Positions 44,501 to 57,422 of a stretch of 64,000 bases of DNA are shown here, piece after piece; position 1 is the stretch's first letter; the number at the start of each line of letters is the position of its first letter. Under the pieces are notes generated by a model. That model did not search any database. It was not told the DNA's origin and saw nothing but the letters and a program-made list of their open reading frames with translations. The position numbers and the translations under genes are program-made. The stretch comes from Neoarius graeffei. Taxonomy: Eukaryota; Chordata; Actinopteri; Siluriformes; Ariidae. The stretch spans positions 377,322 through 441,321 of the forward strand of contig NC_083583.1 of assembly GCF_027579695.1 (NCBI RefSeq), given 5' to 3'.

Positions 44501-47500
44501 GGTTTGGGCCTGTTTTGCTGCATCTGGGCCAGGACGGCTTGCCATCATTGATGGAACAATGAATTCCGAATTATACCAGCGAATTCTAAAGGAAAATGTC
44601 AGGACATCTGTCCATGAACTGAATCTCAAGAGAAGGTGGGTCATGCAGCAAGACAACGACCCTAAGCACACAAGTCGTTCTACCAAAGAATGGTTAAAGA
44701 AGAATAAAGTGAATGTTTTGGAATGGCCAAGTCAAAGTCCTGACCTTAATCCAATGGAAATGTTGTGGAAGGACCTGAAGCGAGCAGTTCATGTGAGGAA
44801 ACCCACCAACATCCCAGAGTTGAAGCTGTTCTGTACAGAGGAACGGGCTAAAATTCCTCCAAGCCGGTGTGCAGGACTGATCAACAGTTACCGCAAACGT
44901 TTAGTTGCAGTTATTGCTGCACAAGGGGGTCACACCCGATACTGAAAGCAAAGGCTCACATACTTTTGCCACTCATAGATATGTAATATTGGATCATTTT
45001 CCTCAATAAATAAATGACCAAGTATAATATTTTTGTCTCATTTGTTTAACTGGGTTCTCTTTATCTACTTTTAGGACTTGTGTGAAAATCTGATGATGTT
45101 TTAGGTCATCTTTATGCAGAAATATAGAACATTCTAAAGGGTTCACAAACTTTCAAGCACCACTGTATCTATCTATCAGGGATGAAAGTCTTCCGGATTT
45201 ACCCGGAAATCCGGATATTTGACAAAACTCTTGAAAATCTCTGGTTTTCTGAGTGGAGAAACTTATTTTTCGGATTTTTCGTGTTCCTAGACGTGGCGTA
45301 ATACTTCGCATCGTCCTTGCATGGGCGTGGTCCTTAAATAGCCCAAACATAGTTCATTGATTGATTAAAGACAGGTGTTCTTTAACGGCGCGCGTGCCGG
45401 AGCTCGTTAGGCACGCGCGCCCAAGGTGTGCCTTCAGGTGCACGAGCTAAGGTGCGCAGGACTGACACCATTCTGTGCAAGCGCAATGCAATCGCACTAG
45501 AAAGCATGTTCAAGCTGCCAGTGTCGCTGCAGTCTTTTTAGTTGCAAATTACGAGTATTTCCTCGTGTTAATAATTCGCCATGTCAAAACAAGCAAAACT
45601 TTCCTCCTTCTTTCGGCGTGAAGAGAGGTAAGCAATTTATTTTATATATATTTTTTCCATCAAAGTTGCAATTTGTGGTTTCGAAGCTAAGTTTTAGTGC
45701 CGTTTCTAGAACACAACATCAAGAAAACGTGGAAGAAACAGCAATAATGGAAGAGCCGGTTTCTAAGCTGCCTAAAACTAGCAATGGGAATTATTTTTTA
45801 TTCCATAATGCACTCAGGCTGCCAGTCAGTGTGTGACCCCCCCCCAAAAAAAAAAAAAAAAAAAATCTTAGCTATGCCCCTGATTTACATGAGAAATTTG
45901 GTATTCATTGGTGTGTTTAAATTTACAGACAATACAAACTATTGTAAACAATTGGCTTCAACTCGCATAAATATGAATTGGAAATTTTTTAGTTCACTTT
46001 AGCTTCTGCAAACGCACAACTCTACTAAAAGATTGAGCCTCGTTTCTCAACGTCCCCAACATTGAAACCTGAAAACTTTAGAAACTCTAACAGACCTTTA
46101 CTTTTTAACAGTACTGTTTTGGGATTTTGCTAAGTTTACCTTCAACTGTCTGATTTTTTTTTTCAAAGTAATTAACTGTGTAGCAGGAAAATCACTGCGT
46201 TTTCTAAATGCACTCCTGAAAATTACTCATTAACTAAGGGAATTAAATTTCATATTTTTGATAGAGATGCACCGATACCACATTTGTGAAAACCGATACG
46301 AGTATGAGTACTATCATTTCAGTACTTGCCGATACCGAGTACTACCGATACCGATACTGTTGATGTTATTAAAATATAATTTTTCAAAAATTGCAGCATT
46401 TGAATATTTAATAGGCCTACTTTATCTATTTCCCGTGAATGTTGTTTTCTAACTGGAGTGATCATGCACACGGGTTCACATTGACAATCTCCGCTGCTCC
46501 AGAAGCGCAGAGTAGCCTTGAGTCCACGTCACGCAGCCAGACAGCGCCTCTTCACGGTAGCGCTTATCTTTTGCAACATTGTTACAATAATGTTGCAAAA
46601 CCTAAGCGCTGCTGCGCTAGGCTACTAGGCCTACATAACAATGTTGCAAAAGAAGCGCTACCGTGAAATGAAGAGGCGCTGTCTGCTGGCAGTGTAACGT
46701 GGACTACAAGGCTATCTGCGCTTCCGTGTGCAACCTCTCTCGATTGTCACGCAACATTCACTCCCAGAAAACTACACTCATTGCAAATAGCCTACACAAA
46801 GAATTAAATATTTAGCTGCTGCAATTTCTGAAAAAGGCTGCTATTTATTTGGATTAGATTACAATGTCCAACTTTCGAAGTCAAGAAAGACTTGCACTCT
46901 TGCAACATGTAAGACCGATTGTTGATGAAGGGAGGAGAGAGCAGTGAGTTACCACATGCAGCGTGATCATTTCACTCCGCTGGTCACTTACCCCCTCTAT
47001 CATCGGCCTTCCGCAACATTGCGGTCTTGGTTGACTTAAGGGTTGTTCTGGTGGTGCGCTTAAACTACTCCAATTACATTTAGCAACAAGACAAGGGCGT
47101 GAAAGGGAGGAGCAGTGACCATCGCAACATCACAGAGAGCGCACATGATAACAGTGGCGGCCGGCGACGATGTATTATTTAATTTCCATCGCCAGTAATG
47201 CAGATTAAAATATGCCCCCCCCCCCCCCCCCCCCCCCCCCCATGTGCATGTGCGCACATCCTGCTGTGTGCTGCAGGAGAGTTGAATGCCTCGAGCACGC
47301 TCTTGTTCAGTCGCAGAACTTGTCAGGCAGACGCTGTTGCTGTCCATTCGCAACATCGCGTCCCGTGCTCGTGGAGCTCCATACCTGTAGATGGGACGTC
47401 AGTTTCCTTGGTCTTAGCGTTGCCCTCAACTGAAACAAGTTGGAAAACTCAATCAGCCATTTCTTAAAGCTCTCTCTCTCTCTCACTCTTCACTCTTAAA

Positions 47501-50500
47501 CTCTCCCGGTTGGACTCGTACTTAAAAACTCTGCCGGTTGGATTCACCTATACAAAAATCCGATTTTCATTTGTTTGTTAGTGAGTAGCCTGTCCTACAA
47601 AACCCTTACCTAGGCGAATAGACAACATTAAAAAAAGGACAACGTTGGGGATCTTAGCGTAGGCCTATCTGCGTATGGCAGCGAAAGGGAGTGGAGTGTG
47701 GAGAGATGTTTAAAATGACAGTGTTGGGGAAAGATGTTGTGACGGCACTGTTTCATGACTACGCAAACACATCTTCGTCATGGAAAAATGGGTTGTTGTC
47801 GAACAATTTTTTTTGTCTTCTGACGAAATTAGCCTACGCTCAATGCTTGAGATTTACAATTTTTTTCCTGGGAGAGGCTTTTTTTCCTCGAACGGACGCT
47901 GGCAAAAGGCGCTTCACGGAACACTATCGGCGCATGGTATAGCCTATCATATTATGCTCAAGCCTGAGCTCAACAATGCTTCAGTTTTTTTTTTCTCTCT
48001 CGAATGGAACAAAAAGCGCTGCGGGGAACATTGGTATCGGCGCATGGGATCGGCACTGGTATCGGTTCATGGTATCGGCAACTGTTTGACAAGTACGAGT
48101 ATGAGTATATTAGTGGAGTATCGGGGCCGATGCCAGTATCGGTATCGGTGCATGCTTAATTTTTGATATGCTAATCATTAATGTACATGAAAGAAAAAGG
48201 CTTAAAAGTTATAACTTGTTTTAGTGAAAATAAGTACTAAAATGCTCTAGAATGCAGGGTTTTGCGTGTTATTAAAATATTTTCGGGGGACGTTCAAAAG
48301 TTCAGGGTTTTTTTTTCTTTGCTCCACTTATATATTGTTTTATTCCCAATTATGCAGCATATAAGAGTCAAGGCTGGAGATGCTGTCCACTCCAAAATGT
48401 ATTTAAAAATAAAGGTTCTGCGTATCTCCTTTCACCTGAAACCCTGCCTGTAGTAGTGCCACTGAACACCAGGGGTCACAACACACAAACTACAGATCCT
48501 CTCTGTGGTCATGTGACATTTTCATGAAACTTTCCATGGTTATCATTGAAACAGTAAAATACAGAAATAAGGAAAAATCGGGGGGACACCACCACCTTGT
48601 TTGTTCACAGGGTGTTTTACTTCTCTTTAAATTGTTTTTTAAATAATAGTTTGAAGTTACTTTTGGGCCAGTCCATGTGAAATCACTGGAAGCTTCTTAA
48701 CTGTGTTTGCTTCATACTTTGTGGTAATATCGTCACTGTTCCCAGTACATACTGTGCAAAATGTCAGGTTCTGCATCTCTCCATTCATTTCTGAGGTGTA
48801 GAGGTGTAAACAAAGGGGCGTGGCCCTAATTTTACTATAAAATGAGTTCCACAGAGAAAGTTAAAGAAGTCATGACTTCTTTTGAAGGGTTAATATTCAA
48901 ATTAAGTTAATACTTAAGTGTAAGTGTTAATGTCCCCCCCAACCCAAATGTCTTTTAGTGTATAGCAATATATAAAAATACAAAAATATTTCTCCATCCA
49001 TCCATTTTCTACTGCTTATCTGGGTTGCGGGAGTAGCAGCCTAAGTAGAGCAGCCCAGACTTCCCTCTCCCTGGCCACCTCCACCAGCTCTTCCGGGGGA
49101 ATATCAAGGTGTTCCTAGGCCAGCCGAGAGATGTAATCTCTCCTGCGTGTCCTGGGTCTGCCCCGGGGTCTCCTGCCTGTGGGGCATGCCCAGAGAACCT
49201 CCCTTGGGAGGTGTCCAGGGGGCATCCTAACAAGGTGCCTGAACCACCTCAACTGACTTCTTTCGATGTGGAGGAGCAGTGGTTCTACTCTGAGTCTCTC
49301 CCGAATGACTAAGCTTCTCACCCTGTCTCTAAGGGAGAGCCCAGCCACCTTGCGGAGAAAACTCATTTCTATTGCTTGTATCCACGAGCTCATTCTTTCA
49401 GTCACTACCCGCAGCTCGTGACCATAGGTGAGAGTGGGAACGTGGACCAGTAAATTGAGAGATTTGCCAACTGGCTCAGCTCTCTCTTTACCACAGCAGA
49501 CCAGTTTAGCATCCGCATCACTGCTGATCCTGCCCCGATCCGTCTGTCCAACTCCCGCACCCCTTACCCTCACTCATAAACAAAACCCCGAGATACTTGA
49601 ACTCCTCCACTTTAGGTAGCAACTCCACCCATTTCCGGCTCCGCGCCCTGTCCACGGACTTGGAGGTGCTGATCCTCATCCCAGCCGCTTCGCACTCTGC
49701 TGCAAACCATCCCAGCGCATGCTATAAGTCAATGTTGGCTTCATCAATAAGTATTATTGATGAAGCCAACAGGACCACATCTGCAAAAAGCAAAGACGTG
49801 ATCCTGATTCTACCAAACTGGACACCCTCCGCCCCTTGGCTGCACCTAGAAATTCTGTACACAAGTTATGAACAGAACCAGTGACAAAGGGCAGCCCTAG
49901 CGGAGTCCCACATGCACCGGGAATGAGTCTGACTTACTGCCGGCAATGCGAACCAAACTCCTGATCCGGTCATACAGGGTCCGAATGGCCAGCAGTAGTG
50001 GGCCCTGAACCCCATACTCCCGAAGCACCCCCCACAGGGCACCACGAAGGACACAGTCGTAAGCCTTCTTCAGAAGGTGGGATTGAGGAGATCCTCAAAG
50101 TATTCCTTCCATCGCCAGACGATGTCCCCAGTTGAGGTCAACAGCACTCCATCCTCACTGTAAACAGTAGGGACAGAGCACTGCTTCCCCTTCCTGAGAC
50201 GGTCGTAAGCCTGGCCCGTCGGTATCTGTCAGCTGCCCCTGGAGACCCACAGGCTTGGTTAGCCTGTGGGTCTCCAGGGGCAGCTGACAGATACCGACGG
50301 GCCAGGCGGAACGCAGCTCTGGCGGTCACTGAAGCAAAAACTCGGGTGTGTGAGGAGTTCGGTGAGGCCATGGCAAGTGACTGACTTTCGGTCAGCCTTG
50401 AAGGGATTCTGGCAAACTGTCTGGCGTCTCAGGAAGGGGAAGCAGTGCTCTGTCCCTACTGTTTACAGTGAGGATGGAGTGCTGTTGACCTCAACTGGGG

Positions 50501-53500
50501 ACATCGTCCGGCGATGGAAGGAATACTATTGGCCCTTTTCCACTACCCTTTTTCAGCTCGCTTCAGCTCACTTCAGCCCGACACGGCTCGCGTTTCGACT
50601 ACCAAAAACCAGCACGACTTGGCTCGCTTCAGCCCTGCTTAGCCCCTAAAACTCGCACCGTTTTGGAGTGGGGCTGAAGCGAGCCAAGCCGTGCCGAGTG
50701 AGGTTGGGGGCGTGAGCAGACACTCCCCTGTGCACTGATTGGTGAGGAGGCGTGTCCTCACATGCCCACACACGCCCCGCGAGCGCGCTGGGATCTGTAA
50801 ACACCGCAAACCCGGAAGAAGAAGAATTACGAATTACGAGAATTTCTGAAGCCTTATGCGCCTCGCCTCATCTATACGCTCTTGCCAGTATCTGTTGGCG
50901 TTGTCGGTGACAACAAGCCACAGCACCAAGACCAGCAACACTAACGACTCCATGTCCTCCATGTTTATTGTTTACTATCCGGGTCGTGAGACTACCGCTT
51001 AAAAGATCACTGAATCAGTGACATACAGAGCATCGTGGACGAGTTCGCGGAGCGCAAGGCTCGCCGTATGCCCTTCAAATAATGCGCGCAGTAGGCTATT
51101 GATGTTTTATTATGAGCCATGTACAGTATGTCGCCTAATGTTTTTTTGTTTCTGAGTTACATGTTCGTTTGAAGGACTTGATGTACAAAATAACATAGTT
51201 GCACCCGGTAGTGTTGAAATTGGTAAACACAGTGCATTCAGTGAGGTTTGCACCGCCCTCCTTTTATTTCTGACTCTTCCTGTCACCGCTGCAACCTCTG
51301 AGCGCTCATTCGTATGCCCTTCAAATAATGTGCGCAGTATAGGCTATTGATGTTTTATTATGAGCCATGTACAGTATCCTAATGTTTTTTGTTTCTGAGT
51401 TACATGTTCGTTTGAAGGACTTGATGTACTAAATAACATAGTTGCACCCGGTAGTGTTGAAATTGGTAAACACCGCAGTTGCGGACATTTTGTAGCCTAA
51501 AATGATGTTATGATAAGCTTTAATAAAGTGCCCGGTCATTTGCCCCGCCCCCGGCCCGGCTCTGACTTGTTCCGCCACTGTCACTGATGTCACTGTTTGC
51601 GCTGCTTAACGACATCACGTGACGTCCACCCACTTTCGCTAACTCCACCCAATGTGTCCACCCACTTCCAGCCAGCACGGTTCAGCGCGGTTGTAGTCGA
51701 AATGCAACTCCAACAGCCCCGCTCAGCCCGACTCAGCTCGACTCAGCACGGCACGGCTCAGCCGCGTTTGTAGTGGAAAAGCGGCATTTGAGGATCTCCT
51801 CAATCCCACCTTCACGTTGTCCGAGGAGGACGCAGAGTCTGAGGGTGCTTGGGAGGACTCACCCATCACAGGGGCTGAGGTGGTTAAAAAGCTCCTTGGT
51901 GGCCGGGCTCCGGGGGTGGATGAGATTTGTCCTGAGTTCCTGAAAGCACTGGATGTTGTTGGGCTGTCTTGGCTGACACGCCTCTTCAACATTGTGTGGA
52001 GGTCGGGGACAGTGCCTCTGAATTGGCAGACTGGGGTGGTGGTCCCCCTTTTTAAAAAGGGGGACCGGAGGGTGTGTTCCAACTATAGGGAGATCATACT
52101 TCTCAGCCTCCCTGGGAAAGCCTATGCTGGGGTACTGGAGAGGAGAGTCCGCTTGATAGTCGAACCTCGGATTCAGGAGGAACAATGCGGTTTTCGTCCT
52201 GGTCATGGAACACTGGACCGGCTCTTTACCCTTGCAAAGGTACTGTAGGGTACAAAAATATTTTCTTAAAACAGAATTTGTTTGTTGTAAAAACATATTT
52301 TGATACTGTAAATTGTTTGGTTGAAAGCACAAACTTCATAATTTGTGCCTTTTTCTAATTAAAACCTGCTCTTTCAGTGGTGTATACAACCCCGATTCCA
52401 AAAAAGTTGGGACAAAGTACAAATTGTAAATAAAAACGGAATGCAATGATGTGGAAGTTTCAAAATTCCATATTTTATTCAGAATGGAACATAGATGACA
52501 TATCAAATGTTTAAACTGAGAAAATGTATCATTTAAAGAGAAAAATTAGGTGATTTTAAATTTCATGCCAACAACACATCTCAAAAAAGTTGGGACAAGG
52601 CCATGTTTCCCACTGTGAGACATCCCCTTTTCTCTTTACAACAGTCTGTAAACGTCTGGGGACTGAGGAGACAAGTTGCTCAAGTTTAGGGATAGGAATG
52701 TTAACCCATTCTTGTCTAATGTAGGATTCTAGTTGCTCAACTGTCTTAGGTCTTTTTTGTCGTATCTTCCGTTTTATGATGCGCCAAATGTTTTCTATGG
52801 ATGAAAGATCTGGACTGCAGGCTGGCCAGTTCAGTACCCGGACCCTTCTTCTACGCAGCCATGATGCTGTAATTGATGCAGTATGTGGTTTGGCATTGTC
52901 ATGTTGGAAAATGCAAGGTCTTCCCCGAAAGAGACGTCGTCTGGATGGGAGCATGTGTTGCTCTAGAACCTGGATATACCTTTCAGCATTGATGGTGTCT
53001 TTCCAGATGTGTAAGCTGCCCATGCCACACGCACTAATGCAACCCCATACCATCAGAGATGCAGGCTTCTGAACTGAGCGCTGATAACAACTCGGGTCAT
53101 CCTTCTCCTCTTTAGTCCGAATGACACGGCGTCCCTGATTTCCATAAAGAACTTCACATTTTGATTCGTCTGACCACAGAACAATTTTCCACTTTGCCAC
53201 AGTCCATTTTAAATGAGCCTTGGCCCAGAGAAGACGTCTGCGCTTCTGGATCATGTTTAGATACGGCTTCTTCTTTGAACTATAGAGTTTTAGCTGGCAA
53301 CGGCGGATGGCACGGTGAATTGTGTTCACAGATAATGTTCTCTGGAAATATTCCTGAGCCCATTTTGTGATTTCCAATACAGAAGCATGCCTGTATGTGA
53401 TGCAGTGCCGTCTAAGGGCCCGAAGATCACGGGCACCCAGTATGGTTTTCCGGCCTTGACCCTTACGCACAGAGATTCTTCCAGATTCTCTGAATCTTTT

Positions 53501-56500
53501 GATGATATTATGCACTGTAGATGATGATATGTTCAAACTCTTTGCAATTTTACACTGTCGAACTCCTTTCTGATATTGCTCCACTATTTGTTGGCGCAGA
53601 ATTAGGGGGATTGGTGATCCTCTTCCCATCTTTACTTCCGAGAGCTGCTGCCACTCCAAGATGCTCTTTTTATACCCAGTCATGTTAATGACCTATTGCC
53701 AATTGACCTAATGAGTTGCAATTTGGACCTCCAGCTGTTCCTTTTTTGTACCTTTAACTTTTCCAGCCTCTTATTGCCCCTGTCCCAACTTTTTTGAGAT
53801 TTGTTGCTGTCATGAAATTTCAAATGAGCCAATATTTGGCATGAAATTTCAAAATGTCTCACTTTCGACATTTGATATGTTGTCTATGTTCTATTGTGAA
53901 TACAATATCAGTTTTTGAGATTTGTAAATAATTGCATTCCGTTTTTATTTACAATTTGTACTTTGTCCCAACTTTTTGGGAATCGGGGTTGTAATTGTCA
54001 TGTGTGGACGACATGGTTTTTACATTTAAGAAAATATAAATAAGGAAGTTTGATTTATTTCAAATACACACCTAGTAATTAAGTAAGAACGAGCTCATGA
54101 GTAATGGATATTAAAATTTGAAAGACCTGAGGTGCTTTAGTCTGGAAGGTCAGAGGGCCAAATTTGCTCTCAAGCACTTTTTTTTAAAAGCGTTTCTCAG
54201 TAGGTCATAAATTGGCAAACGTGCAACTGTGAGCCGTCTATTTTATACGTTAAAGATTTTATATGAGCGCAATCCCTGATTTCACACATCCAGCATGAAG
54301 AATTAAACAAGTAATCACTGATGGAACTTTGGAACTTTCTCTGTAGAACTCATTTCTATAGTGCAATTTGGGACACACCCCCTTTTAATGCCTCTGTATC
54401 TCAAACTAATGCAGAGACAAGCCTGATATTTTGCACTGTACAGTGGCATGCAAAAGTTTGGGCACCCTTAATGAAAATGTCTGTTACTGTGAATAGTTAA
54501 GTGAGCAGAAGATGAACTGATCACCAAAAGGCATAAAGGTAAAGACGAGACATTCCTTTTCAGCGTTTTCTGCAAGATTTGTGTCTTTATTTTTGTTTTG
54601 TACAATTGGAGAGTGAAAAAAGAAAAGGAACACCATGCAAAAGTTTGGGCACCCCAATACATTTGAGTTCTCAGGTAACTTTTACCAAGGTTCCAGACCT
54701 TAATTAACTTATTGAGCTGTGGCTTGTTCAAATTCTTCGTTAGGAAAGGTCAGATGATGCAGATTTCAAAGCTGTATAAATTCTCTGACTCCTCAAACTT
54801 GTCCCTTAAATCAACAGCCATGGGCTCCTCTAAGCAACTCCCTCGCATTCTGAATAATAAAGTAATTGATGCTCACAAAGCAGGAGAAGGCTACAAGAAC
54901 ATAGCAAAGTGTTTTCAGGTAGCTGTTTCCTCAGACTGTAATGTTATTAAGAAATGGCAGTTAACAGAAACAGTGGAAATCAAGGTGAGGTCTGGAAGAT
55001 GAAGAAAACTTTCTGAAAGAACTGCTCGTTGGATTGCTAGAAAGGCAAATAAAAACCCCTGTTTGACTGCAAAAGACCTTCAGAAAGATTGAGCAGACCC
55101 TGGAGTGGTGGTGCACTGTTCTACTATGCAGCAACACCTGAACAAATATGACCTTCATGGGAGAGTCATCAGAAGAAAACCATTCCTGCATCCTAGCCAC
55201 AAAATTCAGCGTCTGAAGTTTGCAAATGAACATCTAAGCAAGCCTGATGCATTTTGGAAACAAGTCCTGTGGACTGATGAAAATAGAACTTTTTGGCCAC
55301 AATGTGCAAAGGTATGTTTGGAGAAAAAAGGGTGCCAAATTCCAGGAAAAGAACACCTCTCCGACGCTGAAGCATGGGTGTGGATCGATCATGCTTTGGG
55401 GTTGTGTTGCAGCCAGTGGCACAGGGCACATTTCACTGGTCAAGGGAAGCATGGATTTGAATAAATACCAGCAAACTCTGGAAGCAAACCTCACACCATC
55501 TGTAAAAAAGTTGAAGTTAAAAAGAGGACGGGTCCTACAATAAGACGATGATCCAAAACACACCTCAAAATCTACAATGGAATACCTCAAGAGGCCCAAG
55601 CTGAAGGTTTTGCCCGGGCCCTCACAGTCCCCTGACCTAAACATCATTGAAAATCTGTGGATAGATCTCAAAAGAGCAGTGCATGTAAGACAGCCCAAGA
55701 AACTTGTAGAACTGGAAGCTTTTTGCAAGGATGAATGTGTGAAAATCCCCAGGTAAGAACTGAAAGATTATTAGCTGGCTACAAAAAGTGTTTACAAACT
55801 GTGATACTAGCCAAAGGGGGTGTTACTAGGTACTAACCATGCAGGGTGCCCAAACGTTTTTGCTTTGGGCCCTTTTCCTTTTTTGTAATTTTGAAAATGT
55901 AAAAGATGAAAATAAAAAAAAATTATTTTTGCTTAAAATATAAAGGGAATGAGCCATCTTTAACTTCATGCCTTTTGGAGATCATTTCATCTTCAACTTG
56001 CTTAAGGGTAGTATCTCACTGGGCTGCGACAGCCCACGACTAATTGGAGACAACAGTTGTGATAAAATATGCGAATTAGCGACAATTTTCACTTGGAATC
56101 ACACTGAATTGATATTCGCATATTTTACTGCAATTGTTGTCTCCAACTAGTCGCGGGCTGTTGCAGCCCGGCTTTCCCTTGGCAGGCAGGGAAGTAGAGG
56201 AAGCCTCACGGAAACTGACTTGAGAAGGGTTCGTGACGGCTTTGCAACGCATTTGCGGCTATTTTGAGAGAAATTTTGTCGCACAAATTTTTTGAACATG
56301 TTCAAAATTTCAGCGATGAAGGAGCGACACTTTGCGACTCGTGAGGAAATTGAGAAGCCCCGCGAATGTTTCAAGACACTTTTGAGACACTCTTGCGAAT
56401 GACGTTTGCAGTTTGTTGCAAGCTGTCGCAGCCCAGTGAGATACTAGCTTAACTGTTCACAGTAACAGCACTTTTGACCAGGGGTGCCCAAACTTTTGCA

Positions 56501-56816
56501 TACCACTGTATGTACTGGCATTATTGATATTTACAGAATGTATCACCCCCCCCCCTTTTTTTTAATAAATCTGGTGATTTGAGGTGAATTTACAAATGTT
56601 TGCAAATTTAAGTAATTAAATTTAATTTACAGTATAATACTACTAAAATGTTTTTAAATCTCATCTCTTTGCAATAAGTGCACAATAATAAATATTTGAC
56701 ATAAATCTTAAGTTAAAATGTAAGTATAAAGTGTTTAAAACACCTGCTTAGTGAGTGATAAGTTTAGAATGAAACAGATGCAAGTTGTACATTGTTTATA
56801 AATTCAGTTGTTTTAG

Positions 56817-56860
<44 letters not shown>

Positions 56861-57047
56861 CTGATGGAGTTCCTCAGTGACACTAATGAAGCAGCTGCTG
56901 CTGATGTGTTGGAGTTTGTGCGTGAGGCGATACAGAGGTTCGATTCGCTCAGAGCGCTCATCATCGAGAAAATGCTGGAAGTTTTTCACGCCATTAAAAC
57001 TGTCAAGTAAGTCAAAAGTATAACTGACTACATAATGACATCACACT

Positions 57048-57118
<71 letters not shown>

Positions 57119-57366
57119 TCAATGTCACTGCTGAATGTATAATCAGGTTCACGTTTGCAGTTAATGCCATGTGTCTTATTTTCACACACACTGTGTTAAA
57201 GCTTTCGGTCTCCAGTTTATCAGAATGATTTAATGCTGATCATCACAACATGAGATTTTACAGACACCTTCATACATAACCGTTAACTTTGTTTACAGAA
57301 GCAGATTAGTTCTGACGTATTCCTGATAATTGCCATTGAATGATTCAGTGTATTTGCATTAGTTGG

Positions 57367-57422
<56 letters not shown>

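Larger units (their letters stand above)
42877..45165 (+). mobile_element. Tc1-like transposon, family A, copy 4
   Basis: Inverted ends CAGTGGTGCTTGAAAG, TA on both sides (42875-42876 and 45166-45167). Contains a Harbinger-like MITE (43032-43707) in its left untranslated arm and a nearly intact transposase. Confidence 0.94.
48992..52250. mobile_element. Rex3-like RTE retrotransposon with 5' inversion and fold-back
   Basis: TACAAAAATATTT occurs at 48979-48991 and again at 52251-52263, a 13-bp target duplication around the whole block. The 3' end at about 48992 on the - strand has GATG-type repeats, as known for Rex3. The right part (50261-52250, interrupted by a MITE) is inverted and carries the upstream piece. 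The stretches around GACAAAGGGCAGCCCT (49883) and GGCAGACTGGGGTGGTGGT (52025) resemble the universal Rex3 primers I remember, which supports the family. Confidence 0.85.
54441..56508 (+). mobile_element. Tc1-like transposon, family C, copy 2
   Basis: Inverted ends CAGTGGCATGCAAAAGTTTG and CAAACTTTTGCATACCACTG, with TA on both sides (54439-54440 and 56509-56510). A 443-bp MITE is nested near the right end. Serves as the reference for the truncated copy at 32035-33262. Confidence 0.93.
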
